From: Phycicoccus flavus | GTDB taxonomy: Bacteria; Actinomycetota; Actinomycetes; Actinomycetales; Dermatophilaceae | Direction: 5' to 3' | DNA: 61,738 bases | Assembly: GCF_004025965.2 (NCBI RefSeq) | Contig: NZ_SAYU02000018.1 | Span: forward strand, 1 to 61,738 | In this document: positions 31,258 to 40,117 of the stretch, piece by piece | Numbering within the stretch: position 1 is the first letter of the stretch | How the letters are laid out: each line of letters begins with the position of its first letter | Program-made: the position numbers and the translations under genes | The notes under the pieces: model-generated | The model's input: only the letters and a program-made list of their open reading frames with translations | What the model was told of the DNA's origin: nothing | Databases searched by the model: none

Positions 31258-32697
31258 ATGACACACCCCGAGACCCCGACCCCGACGGGCCGTCCCGTCC
31301 AGCGCCGCACGCTGCTGCGCGCCGTGAGCGCCGCCGGCCTGCTGACGCCGCTCGGGGCGTCCCTGGCCTCGTGCGCGGCGTCCGGCTCCGGGTCGGACAG
31401 CGGCACGACGACGTCGGCCGCGAACACCGGCGACCCGAAGAACCCGTTCGGCGTGGCCCCCGACTCCACCGTCGACGCCGTGATCTTCGACGGCGGGTAC
31501 GGCACCGACTACGCGTCGTTCGCGGCCAAGACCCTCGAGGGCGAGCAGCAGGGCGTCACCGTCAAGGTGAGCGGCACGACCCAGATCGCCCAGGAGCTGC
31601 AGCCGCGGTTCGTCGGCGGCAACCCGCCGGACATCATCGACAACAGCGGCGCCAACGCCATCGGCCTGTCCGCCATCGCGAGCCAGCTCGAGGACCTCCA
31701 GCAGGTCATCGACGCCCCGAACCTCGAGGGCACGAAGATCGCCGACACCCTCTACCCGAACGTCCTCGGCGTCGGCATGTACGACGGCAAGCTCGCCGCG
31801 GTCAACTACGTCCTCACCGTCTACGCGCTCTGGTACTCCAAGACGCTCTTCGACGACAACGGGTGGGCCCCGCCGAAGACCTGGGACGAGGCGCTGGCGC
31901 TCGGCGCCGAGGCCAAGAAGCAGGACAAGTACCTCTTCACCTGGGGCAAGGAGGCGGCGTCGTACTACCTGACGATGCTGCTGGACTCCGCCATCAAGAG
32001 CGGCGGCGACGAGGTGCGCCTCGCGGTGGCCAACCTCCAGCCCGACGCCTGGAGCAACCAGGCCCTGCTGGACACCCTGGCCAAGATGGAGGAGGTCGTG
32101 AAGCAGGGCTACATGCGCCCCGGCGGCGCCGGCACCCAGTTCACCGCCGCCCAGGCCCAGTGGAGCCAGGCCCAGGAGGCGCTGCTCTACCCCTCGGGAT
32201 CGTGGATCGAGAACGAGATGAAGAACGCGACGGCCAAGGACTTCACGATGACCGGCGCCCCGGCGCCCACCGTGACGGACAGCCCGAGCATGCCGTACGA
32301 GGCGATCAACAACACCCCGAACGAGCCGTACGTCGTCCCGAGCAAGGGCAAGAACACCGCGGGCGGTCTCGAGATGCTGCGGGTCATGCTCTCGACCGAG
32401 GCGGCGACGAACTTCGCCAAGACCAAGCTCGCCCCGACCATCGTCTCCGGCGTCGTCCCGAAGGACGCGTTCGGCTCCTCGGCGCTGGCCTCGCAGGTCG
32501 CGATGCTCGAGGGCGCCGGCACGAACACGTTCTCGTACAACTTCGTCGCCTACTACGGCATGACCGCCGACGTGAACGTCCTCTTCAACAGCTTCCTGTC
32601 CGGCTCCTCCGACGCCAAGACGCTGGCCGCCGGCATGCAGAAGATCTCGGACAAGATCCGGGAGGACGACTCGGTCACCAAGGTCCAGGTGTCCTGA
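31258..32697 (+). CDS. ngcE: NgcE-like amino-sugar ABC transporter binding lipoprotein
   Basis: A 479-residue solute-binding lipoprotein. Both a twin-arginine (R16-R17) and a lipobox (LASC, Cys39) are present, as in NgcE of Streptomyces. The mature chain carries family stretches: PRFVGGNPPDIIDNSGANAIG, LAAVNYVLTVYALWYSKTLFDDNGW, YPSGSWIENEMKNATAKDFTM and PNEPYVVPSKGKNTAGGLEMLRVML. NgcE binds GlcNAc and chitobiose; in this cluster MurNAc or a GlcNAc-MurNAc product is also possible. The ATG has GGAGAGGA upstream. The stop overlaps the next ATG by one base. Confidence 0.82.
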   Translation: MTHPETPTPTGRPVQRRTLLRAVSAAGLLTPLGASLASCAASGSGSDSGTTTSAANTGDPKNPFGVAPDSTVDAVIFDGGYGTDYASFAAKTLEGEQQGVTVKVSGTTQIAQELQPRFVGGNPPDIIDNSGANAIGLSAIASQLEDLQQVIDAPNLEGTKIADTLYPNVLGVGMYDGKLAAVNYVLTVYALWYSKTLFDDNGWAPPKTWDEALALGAEAKKQDKYLFTWGKEAASYYLTMLLDSAIKSGGDEVRLAVANLQPDAWSNQALLDTLAKMEEVVKQGYMRPGGAGTQFTAAQAQWSQAQEALLYPSGSWIENEMKNATAKDFTMTGAPAPTVTDSPSMPYEAINNTPNEPYVVPSKGKNTAGGLEMLRVMLSTEAATNFAKTKLAPTIVSGVVPKDAFGSSALASQVAMLEGAGTNTFSYNFVAYYGMTADVNVLFNSFLSGSSDAKTLAAGMQKISDKIREDDSVTKVQVS

Positions 32698-33716
32698 TGA
32701 CGACGGCCGACCCGGCCCCGACCGGGGCGCTCGCCGTCGACGAGCCGTCGTCGCCGTCGCCCCGGAGGACCCCGCGGCGCGGTCGCCGCCGCTGGGACCT
32801 GGACCGGGTCAGCCTCGTCGCGGTCTTCCTCGGGATCCCGTTCACGTTCTACGTGCTCATGGTCCTCTACCCCTTCACCCAGGCGGCGTACTACTCGCTC
32901 ACCGGGTGGTCGGGGTTCAGCCCGACGCAGCCGTTCGTCGGCCTCGACAACTACGTGCGGCTGGCCCAGGACGACGGCTTCATGAGCGCCCTGGGCAACA
33001 GCCTCACCCTCCTCGTCGTGGTGCCCGCCGTGACCATCGTCGCCAGCTTCGCCCTCGCGGTGCTCGTGACGTTCGGCGGGCCCACGTCGGGCGGGGTCCG
33101 GGGGCTGCGCGGGTCGGGCGTGTACCGGGTCGTGTCGTTCTTCCCGTACGTCGTGCCCGCCATCGTCATCGGCATCATCTGGAGCCAGGTGTTCAACCCG
33201 GCGAACGGGCTGCTCAACGGGCTGCTCACCCTCGTCGGGCTCGACCGCTTCCAGGACTTCGCGTGGCTCGGCGACGCCTCGACGGCCATGCCCGCCTCGA
33301 TCGTCGTCATCGTGTGGGCCTTCATCGGCTTCTACATGGTGCTGTTCGTCGCGGCCATCCGCAGCATCGACCTCGAGCTGTTCGAGGCCGCCCGGCTCGA
33401 CGGCGCCGGCCGGTTCCGCACCGCGCTGCACGTCGCGGCGCCGGGCATCGCCGGCAGCGTGCGGACCGCGTACGTCTACATGGGCATCCTCGCCCTCGAC
33501 GCGTTCGTGTACATGCAGGCGCTCAACCCGACCGGTGGCCCCGAGGGCTCGACGAAGGTCGTCACCCAGGAGATCTACGAGACAGCGTTCACCCGGGGGC
33601 AGTTCGGGCTGGCCTGCGCGATGGGCGTCGTGCTCGCCGTCGTCACGCTCGTCTTCACCGCCCTCGTGTTCGCCGTCGTGCGGCTCGTGCGCGGCTCGGA
33701 CGGGAGGACGGCATGA
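32697..33716 (+). CDS. ngcF: NgcF-like ABC transporter permease
   Basis: A 339-residue MalF-type permease with a basic N-terminal tail and about six membrane helices. The EAA loop, which docks to the ATPase, reads IDLELFEAARLDGAGRFRTALHVAAPGI near residue 225. The start ATG shares one base with the ngcE stop, and the end overlaps ngcG by four bases. No ATP-binding gene is in the cluster, so a shared MsiK-type ATPase encoded elsewhere is probably used, as in Streptomyces. Confidence 0.88.
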   Translation: MTTADPAPTGALAVDEPSSPSPRRTPRRGRRRWDLDRVSLVAVFLGIPFTFYVLMVLYPFTQAAYYSLTGWSGFSPTQPFVGLDNYVRLAQDDGFMSALGNSLTLLVVVPAVTIVASFALAVLVTFGGPTSGGVRGLRGSGVYRVVSFFPYVVPAIVIGIIWSQVFNPANGLLNGLLTLVGLDRFQDFAWLGDASTAMPASIVVIVWAFIGFYMVLFVAAIRSIDLELFEAARLDGAGRFRTALHVAAPGIAGSVRTAYVYMGILALDAFVYMQALNPTGGPEGSTKVVTQEIYETAFTRGQFGLACAMGVVLAVVTLVFTALVFAVVRLVRGSDGRTA

Positions 33717-34618
33717 GCGCGGCGACCGGGACGAACGCGCCGGCCGGCACCCGGGCTCCCAGCGGCGGGCCGGTGCGCCACCGCGACGGACGCGGCGAGC
33801 GGGCCGTCACCGTCTCCTCGCACACGGTGCTCACGGTGTGGAGCGTCCTGGTCATCGCGCCGCTGCTGTGGACGCTCATGTCGTCCTTCAAGACGACCCA
33901 GCAGATCTTCGCCTCGCCGTTCTCGCTGCCGACCTCGCTGCAGTGGGAGAACTACGTCAACGCCTGGACGCTCGCGGGCATCGGGACCTACTTCGTCAAC
34001 TCGGTCGTCGTCGTCGCCGCGGCGCTGTTCCTCACGATGCTGCTCGGGGCCATGTCGGCGTACGTCCTCGCCCGCTTCGACTTCCCCGGCCGCGAGGTCG
34101 TGCGGACGCTCATCGTGTCCGGGCTGACCTTCCCGATCTTCCTCGCCGTCGTCCCGCTGTTCTTCATCCTCCAGCAGGCCGGACTCCTCAACACGCTGCC
34201 CGGGCTCGTCGCCGCGTACACGGCCTACGCCTACCCCTTCACCGTGTTCTTCCTCGTGAGCTTCTTCGAGGAGCTGCCGCGCGAGGTCGCCGAGGCCGCG
34301 GCCATCGACGGCGCGAGCGAGTGGCGCACCTTCTTCCAGATCATGCTGCCGATGGCGCGGCCGGGCATGGCGTCGGTCGTCATCCTCAACTTCGTCGGGC
34401 TGTGGAACCAGTTCCTCCTGCCCGTGGTCCTCAACACCGACCAGGAGAACTACGTCCTCACCCAGGGCATGGCCTCCTTCGCGTCCCAGGCCGGCTACTC
34501 CGTCGACTTCGGCGCCCTCTTCGCCGGTGCGGTGACGACGATCGTCCCCGTCCTCGTCGTCTACCTCGTCTTCCAGCGGCGGCTGCAGGGCTCGGTCGTC
34601 CAGGGGAGCGTCAAGTGA
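33713..34618 (+). CDS. ngcG: NgcG-like ABC transporter permease
   Basis: A 301-residue MalG-type permease with six predicted helices. Typical stretches are FVNSVVVVAAALFLTMLLGAMSAYVLARFDFPGR and the EAA loop ELPREVAEAAAIDGASEWRTFFQIMLPMARPG. It forms the second half of the translocation pore with NgcF. It starts by ATGA overlap. A 37-base gap separates it from the kinase gene, so they are probably one transcript. Confidence 0.88.
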   Translation: MSAATGTNAPAGTRAPSGGPVRHRDGRGERAVTVSSHTVLTVWSVLVIAPLLWTLMSSFKTTQQIFASPFSLPTSLQWENYVNAWTLAGIGTYFVNSVVVVAAALFLTMLLGAMSAYVLARFDFPGREVVRTLIVSGLTFPIFLAVVPLFFILQQAGLLNTLPGLVAAYTAYAYPFTVFFLVSFFEELPREVAEAAAIDGASEWRTFFQIMLPMARPGMASVVILNFVGLWNQFLLPVVLNTDQENYVLTQGMASFASQAGYSVDFGALFAGAVTTIVPVLVVYLVFQRRLQGSVVQGSVK

Positions 34619-34655
34619 GGCCCGGCCCCGCGGGCGCGGGGCGGGGACCGGCGGC

Positions 34656-35714
34656 GTGACCCCGGGGCCCGGGGGGGACGGGGGCGGCGTGCCCCCGGGC
34701 GAGGGCGACCTCGTCGTCGGGGTCGACGCGGGCGGCAGCACCACCCGCGCCGTCGTCGCCCGGCTCGACGGCACCTGCCTGGGGTGGGCCCGCGGCCCCG
34801 CCGGCAACCCGACCTCGTCGGGGCCGGAGCGGGCGCACGACGCCATCACGACGACCGCGGCGCGGGCGCTGGCCGGCGCGGACGCCGACCTGGGGCGCGT
34901 CCGGCTGCTCGTCGTCTGCCTGGCCGGTGCCCAGCAGTTGCTCACCCCGGCCACCGTCGCAGCGCACTGGGGCCACCCCGCCCTCGCGCCGCGGGTCGCC
35001 GTGGCCGGCGACATCCTCGCCATGTTCCGCTCGGGCGGGCCCGAGGCCTCCGGCGCCGCGGTCGTCGCCGGCACCGGGTCGGTCGCCGCCCGGGTCGAGC
35101 GCGGCGCGCTGGCCCGGACGGTCGGGGGCACCGGCTGGCTGCTCGGGGACGGCGGCTCGGGGTTCGCCATCGGGCGGGCGGTGGTGCGGGCGGTGCTCGC
35201 CGCGCTCGACGGCTTGGGTCCGGAGACCGCCCTGACGCCGCTGCTGCTGTCCGGGCTCGGCCTCGACGACGAGCGCGAGGTGGCGCACGACGCCCGGCCC
35301 GTCGTCGTCACCCGGCTCATGGGGCGGCTCTACGCCGAGCCGCCGGTCGGCCTGGCCCGGCTGGCCCCGACGGCCTTCGCCGCGTCCTCCGCCGGGGACG
35401 CCGTCGCCGCCGCGATCCTCGACGACGCCGAGCGGCGGCTGGCGACCCTCGTCGACACCGTGCGGACCGGGCCCGACGACGAGCCGCTCGTCCTCGGCGG
35501 CAGCGTGCTGCACCAGGTCCTCGCCCGGTCCGGGGACGGACCGCTGCGGGCCGCCCTCGCCGGGGCGACCGTGCGCACGGCGGCCGACGGGGCCCTCGGG
35601 GCGACGGCCGAGGCGCTGGCTCGGCTGGCCGGGACGGACGGGGAGGTCCCCGCCGACGCCCACGCCCGGCTCACCGCGACCCTGGCCGAGGTCCGCGCCC
35701 GGGTGTCCTCGTGA
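34656..35714 (+). CDS. BadF/BadG-type amino-sugar kinase (MurK- or NagK-like)
   Basis: A 352-residue ASKHA-fold kinase of the BadF/BadG/BcrA family: VVGVDAGGSTTRAVV (phosphate 1 loop), AVVAGTGSVAARV (phosphate 2), GGTGWLLGDGGSGFAIGRAVV and LVLGGSVLHQVL (adenosine loop). A member from Clostridium acetobutylicum, MurK, phosphorylates both MurNAc and GlcNAc. With a non-PTS transporter upstream and MurQ needing a 6-phosphate, this is the expected kinase step. GTG start; the end overlaps the DeoR gene (GTGA). Substrate preference is inferred. Confidence 0.85.
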   Translation: MTPGPGGDGGGVPPGEGDLVVGVDAGGSTTRAVVARLDGTCLGWARGPAGNPTSSGPERAHDAITTTAARALAGADADLGRVRLLVVCLAGAQQLLTPATVAAHWGHPALAPRVAVAGDILAMFRSGGPEASGAAVVAGTGSVAARVERGALARTVGGTGWLLGDGGSGFAIGRAVVRAVLAALDGLGPETALTPLLLSGLGLDDEREVAHDARPVVVTRLMGRLYAEPPVGLARLAPTAFAASSAGDAVAAAILDDAERRLATLVDTVRTGPDDEPLVLGGSVLHQVLARSGDGPLRAALAGATVRTAADGALGATAEALARLAGTDGEVPADAHARLTATLAEVRARVSS

Positions 35715-36487
35715 GGCCGCGGCGCCTCTCGCGCATCGTCGAGATGGTGGGCGGAGCGGGCCACGTCACCGTCGCCGAGGTCTGCGCCGCGCTGGAGGTC
35801 TCACCCGCCACCGCCCGCCGCGACCTCGACGCCCTGGCGGAGCAGCGGCTGGTCCGGCGCACCTACGGGGGCGCGTCGGCGCTGGTGCCGCTCGGCGGTG
35901 GGTCGCCCCCCGGCGGCCGGGCGGAGGGGGAGTCGGGGGCACGGCTCGCGCGCCGGGCCACGGCGCTGGTGCCCCCGGGGTCCACCGTCGGCCTCGGCGG
36001 CGGGGCGGTCACCGTGGCCGTCGCCCGGGCCCTGGCCGTGGCCGACGGGGTCGTCGTGGGCGCCGGCGGCGGACTCACCGTCGTCACCGACGCCCTCGAC
36101 GTCGCCTACGAGCTCGCCGCCCGGCCGCACGTCCACGTCGTCGTCACCGGCGGCAGCGTCCGGCCGCGCTCGCTGCGGCTCGTCGGGCCGGCCGCCGTCG
36201 CCGCCGTGCGCGAGGTCGTCCTCGACGTCGCCATCCTCGGCGTCGACGGGGTGCACCCGCGCTTCGGCACGACGACGGCGGACGCCGACGAGGCGCAGGT
36301 GGGCCGGGCCCTCGCGGCGGCGGCGCACCGGGTGGTCGTCGTCGCCGGAGGTGGGGCGCACGGCGTCACCGGTCCGCAGCGGCTGCTGCCCCTCGACGAG
36401 GTCGACGTGCTCGTCACCGACGCCGCGCCGGCGGGCCCGCTGGCGGAGGCGCTGGCCGCGTCGGGGGTCGAGGTCCTGCTCGCCTGA
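35711..36487 (+). CDS. DeoR-family regulator
   Basis: A 258-residue regulator. The winged helix (RRLSRIVEMVGGAGHVTVAEVCAALEVSPATARRDLDALAEQRLVRRTYGGA) and the C-terminal DeoR sensor domain (VGLGGGAVTVAVARAL, HVVVTGGSVRPRSLRLVGPAA, VDVAILGVDGVHPRFGTTTADADEAQVGRAL) are complete. These proteins sense phosphorylated sugars. It is translationally coupled to the kinase and is the second regulator of the island besides MurR, perhaps acting on the transporter-kinase part. A terminator follows at 36508. Confidence 0.88.
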   Translation: MRPRRLSRIVEMVGGAGHVTVAEVCAALEVSPATARRDLDALAEQRLVRRTYGGASALVPLGGGSPPGGRAEGESGARLARRATALVPPGSTVGLGGGAVTVAVARALAVADGVVVGAGGGLTVVTDALDVAYELAARPHVHVVVTGGSVRPRSLRLVGPAAVAAVREVVLDVAILGVDGVHPRFGTTTADADEAQVGRALAAAAHRVVVVAGGGAHGVTGPQRLLPLDEVDVLVTDAAPAGPLAEALAASGVEVLLA

Positions 36488-36507
36488 CGGCGTCCCCGGC
36501 GCAGGAA

Positions 36508-36534
36508 ACCCCCGGGGCGCGTGCTCCCGGGGGT
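36508..36534. terminator. Hairpin between DeoR gene and tRNA-Ser
   Basis: A perfect 9-bp stem ACCCCCGGG (36508-36516) and CCCGGGGGT (36526-36534) has a 9-base loop. It lies between the end of the salvage island (+) and the 3' end of the tRNA gene (-) and can serve both. Confidence 0.7.
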
Positions 36535-36543
36535 CCTGGTCGG

Positions 36544-36630
36544 CGGAGGATGCGGGATTTGAACCCGCGAGGGGTTTCATCCCCAACACGATTTCCAATC
36601 GTGCGCACTAGGCCACTATGCGAATCCTCC
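36544..36630 (-). tRNA. tRNA-Ser(GGA)
   Basis: An 87-base class II tRNA. The acceptor stem is GGAGGAT/ATCCTCC, the anticodon loop is TTGGAAA (anticodon GGA, reading UCC/UCU) on stem CACGA/TCGTG, there is a long variable arm GGGG..CCCC, and the T arm is GCGGG-TTCAAAT-CCCGC. The discriminator is G. CCA is not encoded. The long variable arm and anticodon agree on serine. Confidence 0.95.
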
Positions 36631-36716
36631 GCCGAGGAGGCTACCCGAGCGGCGCCACGGACCCGAAATCGCCCGGGACGTCGACATGGCGTCGCCGACG
36701 GTGTCACCATCACGGC

Positions 36717-37607
36717 ATGGACCAGGGGGAGGGCGCCGGGGGGCGCGGGCCGACGACCACCGACGAGCCGCGGCCGCAGCCGCCGGCCCGCCGGCCGCCT
36801 GCGTGGTTCTGGCGTCCGACGCCGGGGCTCCCGGACGCCGGGCCGCGCGACCGCGGCACCAGCGACCGGGTCTTCGGCGCGGTCATGGTCCTCCTGTGGG
36901 TGGCCTGGCTCGTCGCGACCACGCTCACCCAGCCCCGGCTCGTCACGCCGGACCGGTTCGAGGCCGACCTCGCCGCCGGACGGGTCGTCGCCGCGCAGGT
37001 CGTCGACCTGCGCTCCCCGGGTGCCGGCGACGCCACGTGGAGCTGGTCGAGGACCGTCGTCCTCGACGCGGTCCCGGACGGCGGGGTCGACGTCTCCACC
37101 GGGGACACCGGCTCCGGCGGGAGCGGTGAGCGGGCGTTCGCCTACCGCGTCGGCGGGGTCTTCGCGCCCCTGCGCATCGTCGACCCGTCGACGTCCGCCG
37201 AGGCGCCGCGGGCGCTGCTCGACCGGGTGCGGGCCGCCGGGGTCGGCGACGGAGGCGCCGGCGGGGCTTCGTGGCTGCCGGACCGGCACGCGAACTGGCC
37301 GGTCTGGGCGGCCTTCCCGCTGACGCTCATGGCGCTGGGCTCGATCATCGCCGGACCCGCCCCGACCCGCGGCACGCGCTGGTTCTGGGTCTGGCTCGTG
37401 TGGGTGACGATGGGCGTCGGGGTGCTCGCCTACGCGCTGCTCGAGCAGCTGCGGCCCGCGCCACGTCGCGGGGAGCCCGGGGCGCCACGCCGCTGGACCG
37501 GGGTCGTCGGGTTCCTGCTCATGCTCCTCGCCGGGCGGCTGCTGGCCGCGGCCGGCACCGGGCTCGCCGACTCGACGCACTGGCTCTGGCTCGTCCGCCC
37601 AGGCTGA
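36717..37607 (+). CDS. Membrane protein of unknown function
   Basis: A 296-residue protein. A Pro/Arg-rich cytoplasmic N-terminus is followed by one membrane helix (VFGAVMVLLWVAWLVATTL, about 57-76) and an extracytoplasmic region to about 190 with VVAAQVVDLRSP. Then come three further helices (WAAFPLTLMALGSIIAG, WFWVWLVWVTMGVGVLAYALL, VVGFLLMLLAGRLLAAAG). CACCAT six bases before the ATG may be its -10. I do not recognise the family and it has no operon partner. Confidence 0.65.
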   Translation: MDQGEGAGGRGPTTTDEPRPQPPARRPPAWFWRPTPGLPDAGPRDRGTSDRVFGAVMVLLWVAWLVATTLTQPRLVTPDRFEADLAAGRVVAAQVVDLRSPGAGDATWSWSRTVVLDAVPDGGVDVSTGDTGSGGSGERAFAYRVGGVFAPLRIVDPSTSAEAPRALLDRVRAAGVGDGGAGGASWLPDRHANWPVWAAFPLTLMALGSIIAGPAPTRGTRWFWVWLVWVTMGVGVLAYALLEQLRPAPRRGEPGAPRRWTGVVGFLLMLLAGRLLAAAGTGLADSTHWLWLVRPG

Positions 37608-37663
37608 GGTCCCCGCGGCGCCCTCGGGCGCGTTCGGATTTCCGGTCGGGGGACGCTCACCCG

Positions 37664-37669
37664 TACCAT
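37664..37669 (+). promoter_or_regulatory. -10 box of the SRP RNA gene
   Basis: TACCAT lies 7 bases before the first base of the RNA, in an AT-richer stretch. The -35 is weak (TTTCCGG region near 37640). Confidence 0.45.
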
Positions 37670-37675
37670 CGAGTC

Positions 37676-37766
37676 CGGCACCCCGCGTGGTGGTACCTCA
37701 CTGAACTCCCCCAGGGCAGGAATGCAGCAAGGGCAGGTGGGCTCTTCCAGGTACGCGGGGTGTCCC
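37676..37766 (+). ncRNA. ffs: Signal recognition particle RNA, small bacterial type
   Basis: About 91 bases. The 5' strand GGCACCCCGCGT pairs with the 3' strand ACGCGGGGTGTCC, and GGTACCT pairs with AGGTAC in the middle. The apical domain has the invariant elements CAGGGCAGGAATGCAGCAAGGGCAG, split around the GGAA-type tetraloop region, which bind Ffh. In many actinobacteria this gene directly precedes dnaX; here about 3.1 kb of oppositely oriented genes separate them. Ends are accurate to a few bases. Confidence 0.92.
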
Positions 37767-37807
37767 CGTGCCCGGCCCCGAACCTGCCGCCGGCAGGGGT
37801 GGTGGGG

Positions 37808-38644
37808 TCAGCGGGTGGTCGCGGGGGTCGGCTGCTGGGTGTCGTCGGGGTGCGCCTCGCCCGGACCGCACACGCCGCCGCAGCCTCCGGCGCCGCACCC
37901 GCAGCCCGCGGCCTCGGCCACGGGCTCGTCGGCCGCCGCGCCCGACCCGCAGGCGCCGCCGCAGCAGCCCCCGCCGCATCCGCCGCCGGCGACCTCCTCG
38001 GGCTCGGTGCCCTGCAGGTCCCAGACCTGGCGGACGGCCTGCAGCAGCACCTCCACCGGCTGGGCGCCCGTGACGCCGTACTTCTGGTCCAGGACGAACA
38101 TCGGGACCGAGGTGATGCCGATCTGCCCGGCCAGCGCCTCGTCGGTGCGCACGTCGATGCCGAAGTCGTCGGAGCCCAGCACGGCGCGCACGGCCTCCTC
38201 CTCGAGCCCGGCCTCGACGGCCAGCCGGACGAGCGTCTCGTGGTCGCCGATCGACGCGCCCTCGGAGTACCAGGCGCGCATGACGCGGGTGGTGACCTCG
38301 TCCTCGCGCCCGACCGAGCGGGCGTAGTGGGTCAGCCGGTGGGCGTCGTAGGAGTTGCCGCCGACGAGCCTCTCCCACTGGAAGTCGAGCCCCACCTCGG
38401 CGGCGTCCTGCGCCATCCGGGTGTGCTGGTCGGCCATCTGCTCCGGGGAGGTGCCGTACTTCGCCGCGACCCGCTCGACCTGCGGACGGTCGTCGACGGC
38501 CGGGGCGTTCCGGTCCAGCTGGAAGCTGTGCCAGACGACGTGCGTGGAGTCGGCGTGCTCGAACTGCTCGAGGGCGAGCTCGAGATGGCGCCGTCCCAGG
38601 TGGCAGAACGGGCACAGGATGTCGGTCCAGACGTCGATACGCAC
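37808..38644 (-). CDS. DsbA/FrnE-family oxidoreductase with Cys-rich tail
   Basis: A 278-residue cytoplasmic thioredoxin-fold protein of the FrnE group: MRIDVWTDILCPFCHLGRRHLE (CPFC, Cys11-Cys14), a helical insertion, and the cis-Pro region GITSVPMFVLDQKYGVTGAQP near residue 180. Residues about 215-260 are a Gly/Cys-rich tail with eight cysteines (GGGCGGGCCGGACGSG, then GCGCGAGGCGGVCG), not part of the usual fold. The tail could bind zinc or copper, or act in thiol relay; this is inference. FrnE-like proteins act in disulfide chemistry and oxidative stress. It is convergent with ffs. Confidence 0.83.
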   Translation of the reverse strand: MRIDVWTDILCPFCHLGRRHLELALEQFEHADSTHVVWHSFQLDRNAPAVDDRPQVERVAAKYGTSPEQMADQHTRMAQDAAEVGLDFQWERLVGGNSYDAHRLTHYARSVGREDEVTTRVMRAWYSEGASIGDHETLVRLAVEAGLEEEAVRAVLGSDDFGIDVRTDEALAGQIGITSVPMFVLDQKYGVTGAQPVEVLLQAVRQVWDLQGTEPEEVAGGGCGGGCCGGACGSGAAADEPVAEAAGCGCGAGGCGGVCGPGEAHPDDTQQPTPATTR

Positions 38645-38683
38645 CCCTCCAGGGTAGGCGACGCCCCCGACGGCCCCCGCCGG

Positions 38684-40117
38684 TCAGTCCCGGTGCGCGA
38701 CCGCGGCCCGGGACAGCGCGCGCGACGCCAGCCCGCTCAGGGCCCCGACCGCGACGACGACGACGAGGGCGGCGGGGACCACCGGCGCCCCGTGCGCCAC
38801 GCCGGCCACCCGGACGACCGCGAGGGTGCCCGCGGCCACCGCGAGCACGACCGGCCAGGCCAGCCAGACCACGAGCACCTGCGGACCGGCCTCAGGCAGC
38901 AGGGCGAGCTCGGGCGGGAGCACCCGGAAGGCCGCCACCCACTGGGCCGCGAGGCACACCGCCGCCAGGGCCGGGACCGCGACGACCGCCGCCGCGACGG
39001 TGCCGCCGTCCGGGTCCGCGACGGCCGACCAGCCCGCCAGCGTCGCCCCGGCGACGAGCAGCGCGAGCCCGCCCGGCACCACCGAGTGCGCCACCGCCTC
39101 CCGGGCCACCGACCCGCCGAGCAGCCGCGGGGAACCGAGGGTGTCGCCGAGCAGCCGGAGGCCCTCGGCCCAGACGCCGACGCCGCCCTGCCACACGAGC
39201 ACCGCCACTGCGGCGCCGAGGACGGGGGCGGAGGGCTCGGCCAGCACCCACGCCAGCCCGGACGAGCCGGCGACGACGAGCGCGCCGCCGGCCACGAGCA
39301 GCACCGGCTGGCGTCGCAGCCCGAGGACGTCCCGGGCGACGACGGTGCGCACGGGCCCTCGTGAGCGCAGCCGCCACCGCCGACCCCGCCGCACCGGCGA
39401 CGCGGCCTCGAGCCGCAGCGCGCGGGGGTCCCCGGCCAGCACCGCCCCGCCGAGCCGCGAGGACCGCGCGCTGTGCGCCCGCAGCCCCTCGAGCCCGAGG
39501 GCCCGCAGCGCCCGACCGGGGCGGACGGCGAGGGCCGGCGCGGCCGCGGCCGGGTGCCGGTCCCCGGCCGGGTCGCCGGCCACCTGGCCGGCCAGCCACA
39601 CGAGCGCGAGCAGCACGCCGTACCCGCCGCCCCCGACCAGCCCGACGACGGCCGTCACCGGACCCGCCGCGCCGCCACCCCACAGCGCGGCGCCGACCAC
39701 CCCGCCGAGCACCGTCCCCACGGCGATCAGGCCCGTCCACGGCAGCAGCCACGCCTCGCGCAGCGCCAGCCGCCGGTCCACCGGCGACGCGACGACGAGG
39801 TCGACCCAGGCCAGGTCCGGGGTCACCGGCCCACGGCGTCGCCCCGCGAGCCGGACGAGCGCCACCACGGCGACCGCGGCGAGCGCGAGCGCCACCCGGG
39901 TGGGGACGACGAGGCCGTCCGCCGCCCAGCGCGGACCGACGACCTCGACGAGCGCCCGCAGCACCGTGAAGCCGTACAGGCCGGCGAGGATCGACACGAC
40001 GTAGACGACGTACAGCAGCTGGCGCCAGGCCCCGGAGCCGCCGGGGCCGTGGAGCACGTGCTCGGCGTCGCGCAGCCGCTCGCGGCCGGGGCCGGCCGGC
40101 GGCTCGTCGGCGCTCAC
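38684..40117 (-). CDS. ABC transporter membrane subunit
   Basis: A 477-residue polytopic membrane protein with about ten hydrophobic segments, no binding-protein-type EAA loop, and conserved-looking cytoplasmic parts (DLAWVDLVVASPVDRRLALREAWLLPW, RTVVARDVLGLRRQPVLL). Such Ala/Val/Leu-rich proteins next to a lone ATPase form two-component exporters. The start GTG overlaps the end of the ATPase gene by four bases (GTGA), so the subunits are made together. Substrate unknown. Confidence 0.7.
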   Translation of the reverse strand: MSADEPPAGPGRERLRDAEHVLHGPGGSGAWRQLLYVVYVVSILAGLYGFTVLRALVEVVGPRWAADGLVVPTRVALALAAVAVVALVRLAGRRRGPVTPDLAWVDLVVASPVDRRLALREAWLLPWTGLIAVGTVLGGVVGAALWGGGAAGPVTAVVGLVGGGGYGVLLALVWLAGQVAGDPAGDRHPAAAAPALAVRPGRALRALGLEGLRAHSARSSRLGGAVLAGDPRALRLEAASPVRRGRRWRLRSRGPVRTVVARDVLGLRRQPVLLVAGGALVVAGSSGLAWVLAEPSAPVLGAAVAVLVWQGGVGVWAEGLRLLGDTLGSPRLLGGSVAREAVAHSVVPGGLALLVAGATLAGWSAVADPDGGTVAAAVVAVPALAAVCLAAQWVAAFRVLPPELALLPEAGPQVLVVWLAWPVVLAVAAGTLAVVRVAGVAHGAPVVPAALVVVVAVGALSGLASRALSRAAVAHRD

